Assembly: GCA_947095585.1 (NCBI GenBank)
Contig: OX352763.1
Location: 112,385,908-112,449,907, forward strand
Source of the DNA: Nephrocerus scutellatus
Taxonomy: Eukaryota > Arthropoda > Insecta > Diptera > Pipunculidae
DNA length: 64,000 bases
Direction: 5' to 3'
Shown here in pieces: positions 12,201 to 20,029 of this stretch (position 1 is its first letter; every line of letters starts with the position of its first letter). The translations under genes were made by a program, and so were the position numbers. Below the pieces are notes generated by a model. That model saw nothing but the letters and a program-made list of their open reading frames with translations, was not told the origin of the DNA and searched no databases.

Positions 12201-14864
12201 AAATTCCACTTTCGGCAAATTAAACATCTGTTTCAAACATGAAAATTCCATCATTTAAGTCTAACATTTTAAAGAAAGCATCCATGCGAACAACATGTAT
12301 TTAATGAATGGTTGGTGCGCTTAGGTGATGGTATCTTAACAAACCATTGTGACAATGATCTTTAAATTTTTTTAAAGTAGTAATTATATATTGGGACTTA
12401 AGAGAAAAAAGTTAATTCCGTCATTTTTGACGATTACTCACTAGTAATGAAATAAACCAAAAATTTGGGATTTTTTTAATTTCTTGATTTGGATGTTATT
12501 TCATTTTTCTTGGGAGTTAATTTTTGAATAACTCCCAAAATTGTATTGAAATTTTAGGATTTATTTCCTTAGTGGGGCTAATTTCACTTGTGACTTTTAT
12601 CATGGAGTCATTAATAGTAACTAGAAGTAGTGGTGGAAGGGTGGAGAGCGAACAGATTTTGCGAAGACAAGGTACGTTTATACTGGGTACCGGGACACAC
12701 TGGCATATAAGGCAACAAAGCAGTAGATAGGCTCGGGCATAAAGGGCAGAAACTCCGCTAGTAGGGCCAGAATAATTCTGCGGCATAGATTACCGCATAA
12801 TACGGGAAGAGATACGCAGAATAGGTAAGGCAACCATTTCCGTAAAATGGGAAAACTTGCCAGGCTTACGACAAAGGAAAAATTGAAATGTTGGGGAACT
12901 ACAACACAAAGAGGTCTCGCTCGATATTGGGACTAAGCAGAAGTAATTTAAGAATCATTGTAAACTTTAGGGGCACCTAAAGAGACAAAGCTGCACACTT
13001 TGTGTAGAAGCAGAGGAGATCCCGTGGCATCTTCTCTACGAATGCAGAGCAACGATTCGAAAGAAAAGAGACCATATGGGAACCCACGCAATTTCGAATT
13101 CCGCGTGACATTCACTGAACCCACTTCATATCATTAAGTTCATAAGAACCACTAGTGTGGAGGGGTACTGTATGGACGGGCATGAAATGTACCAAAAGCA
13201 CAAGTCAGGGGGAAGTTTAGTAGGTCCGTACTGTAGGGACAGGCATGAACTGCCACCAAAGCACAAGTTAGAGGGAAGTGAAATAGGTCCACATTTGTCG
13301 CAATGGTTGTACTAGTAGTAAAATACTCGTACACAGCATTTATCATCATCATCATTACCAAGTAGTAAGTAAGTAGATAGGTACAAATATTGTTTGCGTG
13401 ATTGTTGTTCAAGTTTATACATATCTGCAAAAAAAAAATGTGGGAAAGGTAAACTGGTATTTTGCTGCCATTAATGAGCAAAGCCAGGGAATTCACACAA
13501 CTTTACACAACCAATTCCCAAGCATGACAAAATTGGCAGAATGCTCACTTTCGTATCGTGTGTATCATTGGAATTATATATCAAGATTTTTTTTGGTTTT
13601 AATTGGCCTCCATTTTAGGGTGTAATGTTTATTTAGTCGCAGTGCTTTTACCTGATTTATAAGAATTCAACTTAAATCAGGTACGCTACGAAATGCAATA
13701 AAGGAGAGCAGTGAATGAACTCCAACTCATGACAAGTGCATAAGTAGTCATAGCAATAGGTGCGGTGCTCATTGCTACTGCTAATCAAACCGAAAAAAAA
13801 GCAAACGATTGTAAAAGGAAAAATTGATATTTACCTTTTATACTCGTTAGTTTCTCTTGACACAAATTGTTGTTGAAAAAATGACAAATGAATACTTTTA
13901 CCAATATTTAATAAAATGTAATTTAAGTTAAATAAGAAATAAAATAATTCCTGATTAGCCTGATTAGAGAAGACCCTTCTGCGTGTCAGTTTTGTCATTT
14001 AGCCAAAAATTCGTTTTGTCTGTCGTGAAATATTCGGCAAACAAAAAACGAGTTTTGATGGTACATCTTTATGGAGTTTTTAATGATGTCGATAGAGGGA
14101 GTGATACGAAATCCCGCATTACAAAATCTCGCAAATATAAATTTAAAAATCTCGCATTTTCAAATACTCGCATTTTCAAAATCTCGCATTAATTTATTTA
14201 TTTAAGTAAAATGGGAGTTTTTCCTTTTAAAAGGCGTTGTTAAAAGGGAGTTTTTCCTTTTAAAAATGCGAGATTTGGAAATGCGAGATTACATACCCAA
14301 CCCGTCGATAGATTGTGAAATTATGTAGCGTTGCACAATTAAAGGGTCATTACACCTCTCCTAAATGCAGTTGTTGTTAAAATATAATTGAAACTCTGTG
14401 TTGCAAGTTCAGAAGAAGAAAACTGATTTTATGTTCATATTATACAATTAGAAACATCAGTAGTAGGATAGGTATGTACTTTAACGAAATCTGTGTAAAA
14501 CAACTAATTAATAGAATAAATGAAATTAAATGATAATATGTAGTAGTATATGATTATATCTGATCGTGACAAACGATGGTTACTATGCGATGATTCATAA
14601 AAAGCACATTCAAGAGAAAGAAAGCAGCACTTGTAAAAGAAAACAAGGAAATTTCTTTATATATCTGTGAGAAAATATAGTTACTTTATCAAAAATTTCA
14701 CGAATTTTCTGTCTTTCTTCTGATTCCTGTCGTGAGTTTAATCGTTTTAATGGAACACGTCGATTCAGGGGTATCTCCTCCACTGGATGATTCTCCTCCC
14801 GTTGTCGCGGTATTCTTGGGTATAGTCCATTTTCAATCTCCTGTTGTTGTTGCTGTAGAGACAT
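6245..14864 (-). CDS. rho-4: Rhomboid-4: EF-hand rhomboid intramembrane serine protease (5 coding exons)
   Basis: Coding exons on the minus strand are 14864-14685, 7461-7206, 7128-7023, 6955-6613 and 6553-6245. Every intron has GT...AG ends and the phases match (0,1,2,0), giving 397 residues. Two EF-hands lie in the cytosolic N-terminus: loop D62-A-D64-N-D66-G...E73 and loop D99-H-N101-G-D103...E110. The first membrane segment follows MTFCPPPLTM in exon 3. Exon 4 carries GWRFVSYMFVHVGLMHLFMN and the catalytic serine in GASGG (Ser279). Exon 5 carries the catalytic histidine in MAHLSGAVAG (His338), and further hydrophobic segments reach the C-terminus. Rhomboids cleave single-pass proteins inside the membrane; EF-hand rhomboids of the RHBDL/rho-4 type are thought to be calcium-regulated (family knowledge). 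All key residues are intact, so the gene looks functional. Orthology to rho-4 rather than another fly rhomboid rests on the EF-hands. Confidence 0.9.
7505..7630. mobile_element. Dispersed family A fragment (Helitron-like 3' end)
   Basis: Contains GTGCAAAGTATGAATAAAAT, then CGGGCTTTAGGAAGTGGGTT, then a GCGAAGATAATATAGAGA terminus. The same order of blocks occurs at 42,360-42,510, and pieces occur at 43,620-43,750, 44,520-44,800 and (reverse) 49,800-50,090. Non-coding. The hairpin-plus-TATAGAGA end suggests a Helitron-type non-autonomous element; this is inference. Confidence 0.5.
7795..9900 (-). pseudogene. Decayed minus-strand LINE (RT, RNase H, C-terminal Cys motif), split by a mariner remnant
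   Basis: Reading the minus strand from 9900 down: an RT-thumb segment (9670-9284) with SPEKSSATLFTTWTKEVNLQ, FDNLLTFSTHSK and KSRNKVLKSLTGSTWG-like text, typical of I/R1-group LINEs. A mariner fragment on the other strand interrupts it at 8790-9110. The RNase H end at 8434-8186 includes GTTLPLLPKNGALGIP. The C-terminal segment 8162-7869 has CRSSMDEEETILPLPC and LLRSSNWF. The element ends near a short GGTTA run at 7795-7815, which would be its 3' tail. Frameshifts are numerous; inactive. Confidence 0.75.
8790..9110 (+). pseudogene. mariner transposase N-terminal remnant
   Basis: Starts with a mutated start region (…EFRVLTK) and continues to HKIDGIILGDRRIKVREVAE, AAGISNEHVHRILHEYLDMK and KLFAR at about 9106. 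This is the N-terminal helix-turn-helix DNA-binding region of mariner transposase. It breaks off before the first catalytic Asp and continues into unrelated sequence, so it is a fragment. A longer relative lies at 28,866-29,760. Confidence 0.8.
10083..10525. repeat. Three tandem units of ~145-155 bp with CGCGTGTG motifs
   Basis: Each unit (about 10083-10225, 10226-10380, 10381-10525) runs from TTGAGGTC...ACCACCTT through CTAGAGAG or TTAGAGGG, TTTGTGAG and an AT-rich block to a GCGTGTG-rich end. Related single or partial units lie at 18,660-18,890, 29,845-29,975 (reverse) and inside both copies at 41,452-42,363. Confidence 0.65.
10526..11450. other. Intronic spacer
   Basis: AT-rich. The minus-strand ORF at 11391-10951 (146 codons) has no recognisable domain and atypical composition, so I do not call it. 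The segment 10950-11110 contains a loose two-copy repeat around GGATTCAARAAAAATACTG. Confidence 0.35.
11460..11730 (-). repeat. C/A-rich degenerate minisatellite, array 1 (reads G/T-rich on plus strand)
   Basis: Imperfect repeats of about 12-22 bases built on TTTTGAGGGTC (plus strand). The same core, as GACCCTCAAAA, makes up the arrays at 28.6, 47.2, 48.7, 61.0 and 61.6 kb. It produces spurious long ORFs on both strands. It lies next to a Helitron-like 3' end at 11,760-12,005. Confidence 0.75.
11760..12007 (+). mobile_element. Helitron-like 3' non-coding end
   Basis: Contains GTCGAGCCGTTTCGAGGGAG, then the CTACACACACCGTGACACGA block, then GATTTTTGTATATTAGAGAT. This resembles the non-coding 3' tail of insect Helitrons. 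The assignment rests on recall of that pattern and on the adjoining helicase fragment. Confidence 0.5.
12008..12365 (+). pseudogene. Helitron helicase (Pif1-like) fragment
   Basis: The frame reads FFFIDGH, a damaged Walker A (ASYKT, expected GTGKT), then YFYNTLMYYIRAKG and TGIAADLLAGGRTAHSEFK, then after frameshifts TSVSNMK, LKKAS, and FNEWLVRLGDGIL. These are consecutive conserved blocks of the Pif1-type helicase domain of Helitron Rep/Hel proteins (family knowledge). The fragment starts just before the P-loop and carries at least one stop and several frameshifts. There is no Rep domain nearby. Confidence 0.82.
12640..13095 (+). pseudogene. LINE RNase H / C-terminal Cys motif remnant
   Basis: Encodes a WVPGH-like block near 12685 (YTGYRDTLAYKATK in shifted frames), followed by the AVDRL region. 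About 300 bases on comes CTLCVEAEEIPWHLLYECRA (12990-13050), the Cys/His motif that ends many I/R1-group LINE ORF2 proteins. Frame breaks are frequent. Confidence 0.65.
13165..13290. repeat. 63 bp tandem duplication
   Basis: Units 13165-13227 and 13228-13290, both starting GTACTGTA and ending TAGGTCC, are clearly homologous with about a dozen differences. There is no associated gene. Confidence 0.8.
14105..14300. repeat. Short inverted-repeat element with iterated AATCTCGCATTT motif
   Basis: The left half has several AAATCTCGCATT-type motifs (14120-14190). The right half has AATGCGAGATTTGG and AATGCGAGATTACATAC (14266-14295), the inverse. In the centre GGGAGTTTTTCCTTTTAAAA occurs twice. It looks like a small MITE. 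Confidence 0.6.
14685..14864 (-). CDS. rho-4: rho-4 first coding exon
   Basis: Sixty codons from MSLQQQQQEIEN to REIFDK, then a GTAACT donor at 14684. Joined to exon 2 (starting HDADNDGYI at 7461 after a TTTAG acceptor) it completes the helix and loop of the first EF-hand, which strongly supports pairing exons 7.2 kb apart. The start at 14864 is the first Met after an in-frame stop about 17 codons upstream. A spliced upstream coding exon is not excluded, because the intervening codons are open. Confidence 0.85.
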
Positions 14865-14929
14865 CGCTTTTTGTGTTGGATAAGGCTTTGCCTTTGATAT
14901 ACAACAATTTATTTACAAAAGATAGGTAG

Positions 14930-15348
14930 AAATAAAAATTCTACGATAACACTTTACCAAAAACGGTTATTTTTTTATCAATCAACAAGTAAAACTTAAT
15001 GTGTAGTTTAAGCAAACACTTGGAACTTTTCGTTTGACCGATTTTATTTTAAAAAAAATTACATTTTCTACTTTTCAATGTAAAAATTAATAAATTTCAC
15101 TATAAAATATAAACAAAAGTTATATATAATTACACTACGAACTACACTACGAGTATAAAAAAAAATAAACGAGACGGACACAAAGACGTTTTGGAATACC
15201 AAACCGGCCTGCCGACAGATGTTGTAAGGAATGAATGAAAAATTAATATAGGCATTGTCAAAAAAGCGCCACTACGCCAAAAAAAGAATGATACGATAAT
15301 AAGAAACGTCACAGCAAAGATATGATGGAAAATTGTGACTAACAATTT
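14930..15348. other. rho-4 upstream region
   Basis: AT-rich. It should contain the rho-4 5' UTR and promoter, but I cannot point to a TATA box or initiator with confidence. There is no coding frame. Confidence 0.35.
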
Positions 15349-15770
15349 AGCTGTATTTTATTTGGAATCCGAATAAGGAATTCGAATGTCAAAACCAGCC
15401 AAACAGCAGGTTTTCAAATTCCAAAGAAGGAATTCGTCAGTGCAATTGTTTGCTATATTTCTTTCAACAAAATGAGTTAGGTATTTTTTGTGGTTAACGG
15501 CTGATCAAAGCAACAGCAAAAACTAACAAATTTTTTGTTTCATGTGTTTGCCAAATTATCCATATATAATTTTTAAAAGTCGACTCTGGTGCTGGGAATT
15601 ATAACTAAAAGTTTGGTTAAATATTTCTTAACCAAAAAAATTTTTTTGGTTAACGGTAGACCATTTCTGGTCTATCCAATGTGTTTGTTGTTGTAATTTT
15701 TATTTTTTTGTTGAAAGCAATATAGCAAATGTTGTTATTCCTTATTCCTCGGCAAATAAAATACGGCTTT
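15349..15770. mobile_element. MITE family O interrupted by MITE family I (nested)
   Basis: The outer ends are AGCTGTATTTTATTTGGAAT (from 15349) and GGCAAATAAAATACGGC (to about 15767). The intact relative at 27,128-27,270 is only about 143 bp and continues straight through the interruption point. The insert, about 15449-15732, starts TTTGCTATATTTCTTTCAAC and ends with the inverse GAAAGCAATATAGCAAA. It is flanked by TGT on both sides, a candidate target-site duplication. Confidence 0.82.
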
Positions 15771-16799
15771 TGTGTATAAATAAACTGGGACGTCGGTAAC
15801 TACGTGGTTTGTGCATTTGCTAATTTCTGACATATGGCTAACGATGAAATTTCGATTTTAACATTTTGCACTGCACAGTGGAAATGTTTATCTAATCAGC
15901 AGATTACCGTGTTCTCACAATGCAAAAACTTAATACTAAAGAGTTGGCCCTGTCGCAAATACCGACTTGCTTATACCGACTTATTCAAATAAGACTGCTA
16001 TTGATGTGACTTATTTTGAAAGCAGAAAACTTTTTTGATCATATAAACATGAAAAATTAATTTGATTGTGTAAACATAAAAAAAAAAATCAACAAATGTC
16101 AAATATTATTAATAAATGTCAAACATTAGTGATATGTAATTACACTTAATTAATAACTAACTATTAATACAATGTCTTAAAAAAATTTTCAGCGAACGTC
16201 TGTACATTTTAAATTACTCGGCTTCTACCAGTCAAAAATTGACAGGACTTGTTTTAAAATAATTGGTTAGCGCTCGGCTTGCGATAGCGTAATTTTTTCA
16301 TTCATACGGGTTACTACCCCTGATAAAACTAAAAAAATACTCAATCTACGCAACGCTATCGATTTTTTTAAGCCTGAATGGACGTTTGCAAAGTAAAATG
16401 TGTTGTATTTAGTTTATTTCAGAAAGTGCTGAAATGACTAAATGGCCTATCGCTTATGAATGAAAGACCTACGTACTATTAGGCTTCCAAGATAAATTAG
16501 TCTTTAGAGTTTTTAAAAGAAAAATTTTTTTTGAAAAAAATACAATTCAGTGTTTAGACCGATTTACAGCTATCGATATGGCGAGCTAAGAAGCTTTACT
16601 ATCTTATAATTATTACCTTATATAACAGTCGTTGTAATTATATCTTGAAAATTATTAAATAAAATATGAATTGATATATAGCCTCAATTTAATTTTAACT
16701 GAATATTTAAACAATATTATATTTAAACATATTTATTATTATAAACAAACAATTTAATAATACGACATACAAATGTAATTAATAATATTTTATATTACA
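15771..16799. other. AT-rich spacer with a tRNA-like relic
   Basis: No gene recognised. At 16,255-16,325 a GGTTAGCGCTCGGCTTGCGAT segment followed after about 35 bases by CGGGTTACTACCCC resembles the A and B boxes of a decayed tRNA. The first half recurs at 41,660 and 42,116. Confidence 0.35.
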
Positions 16800-16800
16800 G

Positions 16801-17180
16801 GGACTGAAGACGAGAATTTTCGTCTTATTGATGCTAGAATAGCAAAAGATGATAAATTTGTAAAAATAAAAATTGTCAGTTTCCTGTAATATGGAGGTAA
16901 GTTTTGTGCCCAATTATTATGTGTGCAATTAATGCCTCAAAGTGGACATATTTTAATAAAATTAAAGAAGGAAACATAAAATTTGGCCCGGAAAGGTCAC
17001 TGAGTCTAAGACGTTTAAACCAGTAGCATCTAATTCCAATTTCGACGACTTAATCGAATACGATCCGGTTGAAAGCGATGAAGATGAACTTGATTCATCA
17101 TTGTACATTGTACCTAGTACTAGCCTAATATCAAGTACAGCACAAATTGAAAAATTTATTTCCCAGTCGAACCTCAAATA
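16801..17180 (+). pseudogene. Unrecognised broken reading frame
   Basis: After a TATATTACAG acceptor-like site at 16800, an open frame reads TEDENFRLIDARIAKDDKF and stops just before a GAG|GTAAGT donor-like site at about 16893. Downstream, 16964-17179 is open for about 70 codons and ends SSTAQIEKFISQSNLK plus stop. Its composition is acidic and Ser-rich (NFDDLIEYDPVESDEDELD), quite unlike the surrounding AT-rich noise. A different frame feeds into it (MCAINASKWTYFNKIKEGN). This could be two exons of a decayed gene or part of a transposon protein. I do not recognise the family. Confidence 0.35.
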
Positions 17181-17854
17181 GGTGTTCCACTAAAACACCA
17201 ACAATTAAGTCGAAATAACGACTAGTCATATGACACTATAATCGCGTGTAGTTGAAATGTCGACAAATGTGACCTCATTCGAAATGCTTACATAATCGAA
17301 CCCCAGCTCTGTCCTTTTTTATGTTCGTAAACCTACAAAAAATATTGTTATAAACGTCATTCTCAGCCCTGCTCGAGACTCCCTCTACGAATGTTATTCT
17401 TAAATTTATTATTATTTATTATTAAAATAAAACAAAATGGATCGAAACGTCGAAGGAATTTTTTTAAAGAAATAACTTTAATATGTTTGCTAATAGTGAA
17501 ACAGGTATGTATACAATTTAATTAATTACTATGAGGTAGTATATTTAGTTTATTTTGGAAAAGCTTAAAATTTTGTGGTTATGTTATGTTTGTATGTCAT
17601 CAACATGGGTTTTTTGATGAAATTCTTCATTTACTTGTGCTTAAACTTTTGCTTATTAGTATTTTGCAATTGGCATCCGCTACCAAATAAATGTTCAATT
17701 ACGTATAAATAATATAAAAATTGTTCTTAATATACATCCATTAGAGATATTTAATAATCTTTTAATGTAGCAAAAAGTTAAATTAATTTTGCTGTCTTCT
17801 ATCTTAGAGTACAGTTTTTTTTTAATTTTATTTTCCTTTTATTAATTGTAACAA

Positions 17855-18141
17855 AAGCTATATTGCTTTCAACAAAAAAATAAAAATTACAACAACAACA
17901 TTGGATAGACCAGAAAAGGTTTAGTGTTAACCAAAAAAAATTTGTTGGTTAAGAAATATTTAACCAAATTTTTAGTTATAATTCCCACCACCAGAGTCGA
18001 CTTTTAAAAATTATATATGGATAAGTTGGCAAACACATGAAACAAAAATTTTACCAATTGATTTGGTTAGTTTTTGCTGTTGCTTTGATCAGCCGTTAAC
18101 CACAAAAAATACTCATTTTGTTGAAAGCAATATAGCAAATG
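17855..18141. mobile_element. MITE family I, intact copy (opposite orientation)
   Basis: Starts AGCTATATTGCTTTCAAC and ends TTGAAAGCAATATAGCAAA. Its interior is the reverse complement of the insert at 15449-15732, including TGGATAGACCAGAAA, TTGGTTAAGAAATATTTAAC and CCAGAGTCGACTTTTAAAAA. Length is about 287 bp. It carries no coding sequence. Confidence 0.8.
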
Positions 18142-18198
18142 TAGAGCAGGTGAACACACTCCAGTGAAGTATATGTATACATTTTTTATAAAACCTTT

Positions 18199-18594
18199 AC
18201 TCGTTGCTTCCACCTCAAATATCAAAAAATACACGTATAATAATAATATTCGGCGCGATAGACCATTGCCGTCCAAGATCTTGCTTCTCACAACCATTTG
18301 TGTTGAGCATGTATATTTTTGCACACAAATTTAAGGCCGGATCCGAACGACAAATTGAGAAGCATTCCGTGACAAGTTATTACTCTCGGAAGGTTTGTCA
18401 CCAATTCGCGAGAGATGGGACACCGTGAAAAATACTTTTGGTGTTACTGGGATTCGAACCACGAACCCCCTGCTCAGAAGTCCATGCTCTTATCCACTGA
18501 GCCACGGCACCCCACATTTAACTCAATAATTTTACTCAAGAAGCAAATTATTTTATTGTAGCATTATTGCTATTTGAGGTGGAAACAATGAGTT
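18199..18594. mobile_element. MITE with ACTCGTTG termini interrupted by a SINE
   Basis: The left end ACTCGTTGCTTCCACCTC (18199) is the inverse of the right end GAGGTGGAAACAATGAGT (to 18594). A SINE (18236-18514) sits between. An uninterrupted relative of about 155 bp lies at 30,308-30,462 and shares TATTTTATTGTAGCATTATT next to its right end. Confidence 0.75.
18236..18514 (-). mobile_element. tRNA-derived SINE, copy 1
   Basis: On the minus strand from 18514 it starts TGGGGTGCCGTGGCTCAG with an A box (TGGCTCAGTGG). A B box GGTTCGAATCC follows about 45 bases later (plus strand 18451-18461). After a 200-base body it ends in an ATT-type repeat (plus strand TAATAATAATATT at 18239-18250). This is the layout of a tRNA-headed SINE transcribed by RNA polymerase III. 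Copies 2 and 3 are at 28,302-28,594 and 43,104-43,285. Confidence 0.85.
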
Positions 18595-18659
18595 ATTTAA
18601 CTTGACTTGACCCCTATCTGTATTTTCGAGGCTAAGTTCCAACTAGAATTTTAATTTTT

Positions 18660-18890
18660 ATACATCGCGTGTGAAGCGTGTCGCGTGTGAAGAGTCGACA
18701 TTTTTTCGACTTCTTCAGGTCCTTTTTAAATACGATCTAGAGAACGGAAATTGAAAATTGTCTTAACATTTTTTATATCACACGGATTACTGGAAATTTT
18801 ATTTTCGACTTTGAAGTCCTTTTAAACCAACTCTAAACGACCTAGAGAGCTGACATTTTGTGAGTGTCTAAATACCAAATTTATATAGGC
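18660..18890. repeat. Partial copy of the 10.1 kb tandem-unit family
   Basis: Contains ATCGCGTGTGAAGCGTG, TTTTTCGACTTCTTCAGGTC, GATCTAGAGAACG and GACCTAGAGAGCTGACATTT in the same order as the 10,083-10,525 array, about 1.7 units. Confidence 0.6.
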
Positions 18891-18903
18891 TGACAGGAAC
18901 ATT

Positions 18904-19170
18904 TTAATGGAGTCGGGTAGAGTGGAACTCAGTATGTCCTGTAAGAGGATTGAGTGGTGAACCGTGTCGAAAGCCTTGGAAAAATCGAGTGCCACGACAG
19001 CAGTGCGGACGACGGTGGTTTAGACCTTCCACAATATGAGTCGTCAGCTCCGTTAAGGTAGTTGAAGTGCTGGGATGTTTCCTAAAGCCATGGTGGGTGG
19101 CAAGATTCAAGTATTGATGAACCCTTGAAAGGAGGAGGGTCTCCAAAATTTTGGCTGTAAAAGAAAGCAG
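18904..19170 (-). pseudogene. LINE reverse-transcriptase fragment
   Basis: The minus strand reads LETLLLSRVHQYLNLATHHG, FRKHPSTSTTLTELTTHIVE and, after a frameshift, LDFSKAFDTVHHS-like text (around 18,990-18,960). This covers RT motifs 2-3, with the catalytic-motif-A region FDTV. It is only a quarter of the domain. It may belong to the same family as the 7.8-9.9 kb element. Confidence 0.72.
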
Positions 19171-19199
19171 CGAAATTGATCTATATACAGGTTTGATAT

Positions 19200-20029
19200 T
19201 AGGTTATTTAGATTATCTTCTTTAATTTGCTTTAGATTGTATCTACCTACCTACGCCTATGCAATTGTTTTTGTTATTGTTGTTGTTGTTGTTGTAGCAG
19301 ATCCAGGGGTGTTAAATCTATTGCTGAGTCGAGGATTCTTGGTTCAGTGTGTGGTGTGTGAAAGACTGGAGTCTTTTCGGTAGAAAGGTAGAACTAATCG
19401 CCGTAGAAATGTGCAATTGTTGTTGTTGTAGTAGATCCAGGTCTGAAATAAGACCTGTTGTTGGGCTGCCGATCTTTGGAGTCCCTTCAGTGCGTACAAC
19501 CAATAGTCGTGGGAAGGATTTTCAATAGTTTTTATATTTAATTATAATTTTATTTTTATTATTGTATGATGTTCTTATTATTATTTCATTGTATAACAAT
19601 GTATATTAATATTATATTTTACACTTAATTAATTATATGAATTACATAGAACTGAGCGGCATTGTACAATATCAATTTGAATAAAAGACATTGTCTTAGT
19701 TTTGTGTTGACTAAAATAAATGTATGTGCGTATTTCGTGTAACTACAAAAATAAATAAATTCGTGTAAAATAAAATTGGACAGCCAATTACCCAAAGTTC
19801 AATTATGTACCTAACTTCTTAGAAAACTTATTATTCGTTGGCTTTGCAAGCTGTGCCTGCACCTTCTCGCATCACACAAAAATCCCTTTAAAACCTAAAT
19901 ATTACCATCTAGTAGTTTAGTTATTATATTTCTTATATTTTAGACTAAAATATATTGAATTTATTCGAATATTTCTAACTGCGCTTTTATATACAAAACT
20001 TAAGTATAAAAGGTCTTTCAAAGCAAATT
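19200..20029. other. Mks1 3' flank
   Basis: Holds a (GTT)n microsatellite at about 19,266-19,296, with a second TGTTGTTGTAG(T/C)AGATCCAG copy at 19,418-19,440, and then AT-rich sequence. A minus-strand AATAAA at 19,965-19,960 lies about 65 bases past the Mks1 stop and is the likely polyadenylation signal. Confidence 0.5.
19960..19965 (-). promoter_or_regulatory. Likely Mks1 polyadenylation signal
   Basis: AATAAA on the minus strand, about 65 bases downstream of the Mks1 stop codon. The distance and strand fit; no cleavage data are available. Confidence 0.55.

Larger units (their letters stand above)
7462..14684 (-). other. rho-4 intron 1 (7.2 kb), transposon-filled
   Basis: Bounded by GT at 14684-14683 and AG at 7463-7462. 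It holds a LINE on the minus strand, a mariner remnant, a three-unit tandem array, a minisatellite, Helitron parts, a second LINE remnant and an AATGCGAGATTT-type inverted repeat. The other three introns are each about 60-80 bases. No internal exon was found. Confidence 0.8.

Noticed and set aside
18421..18514. Candidate functional tRNA gene (A and B boxes)
   Set aside because: The same head occurs in three copies attached to a shared 200-base body and ATT tail, so it is a SINE; acceptor and anticodon stems do not pair well.
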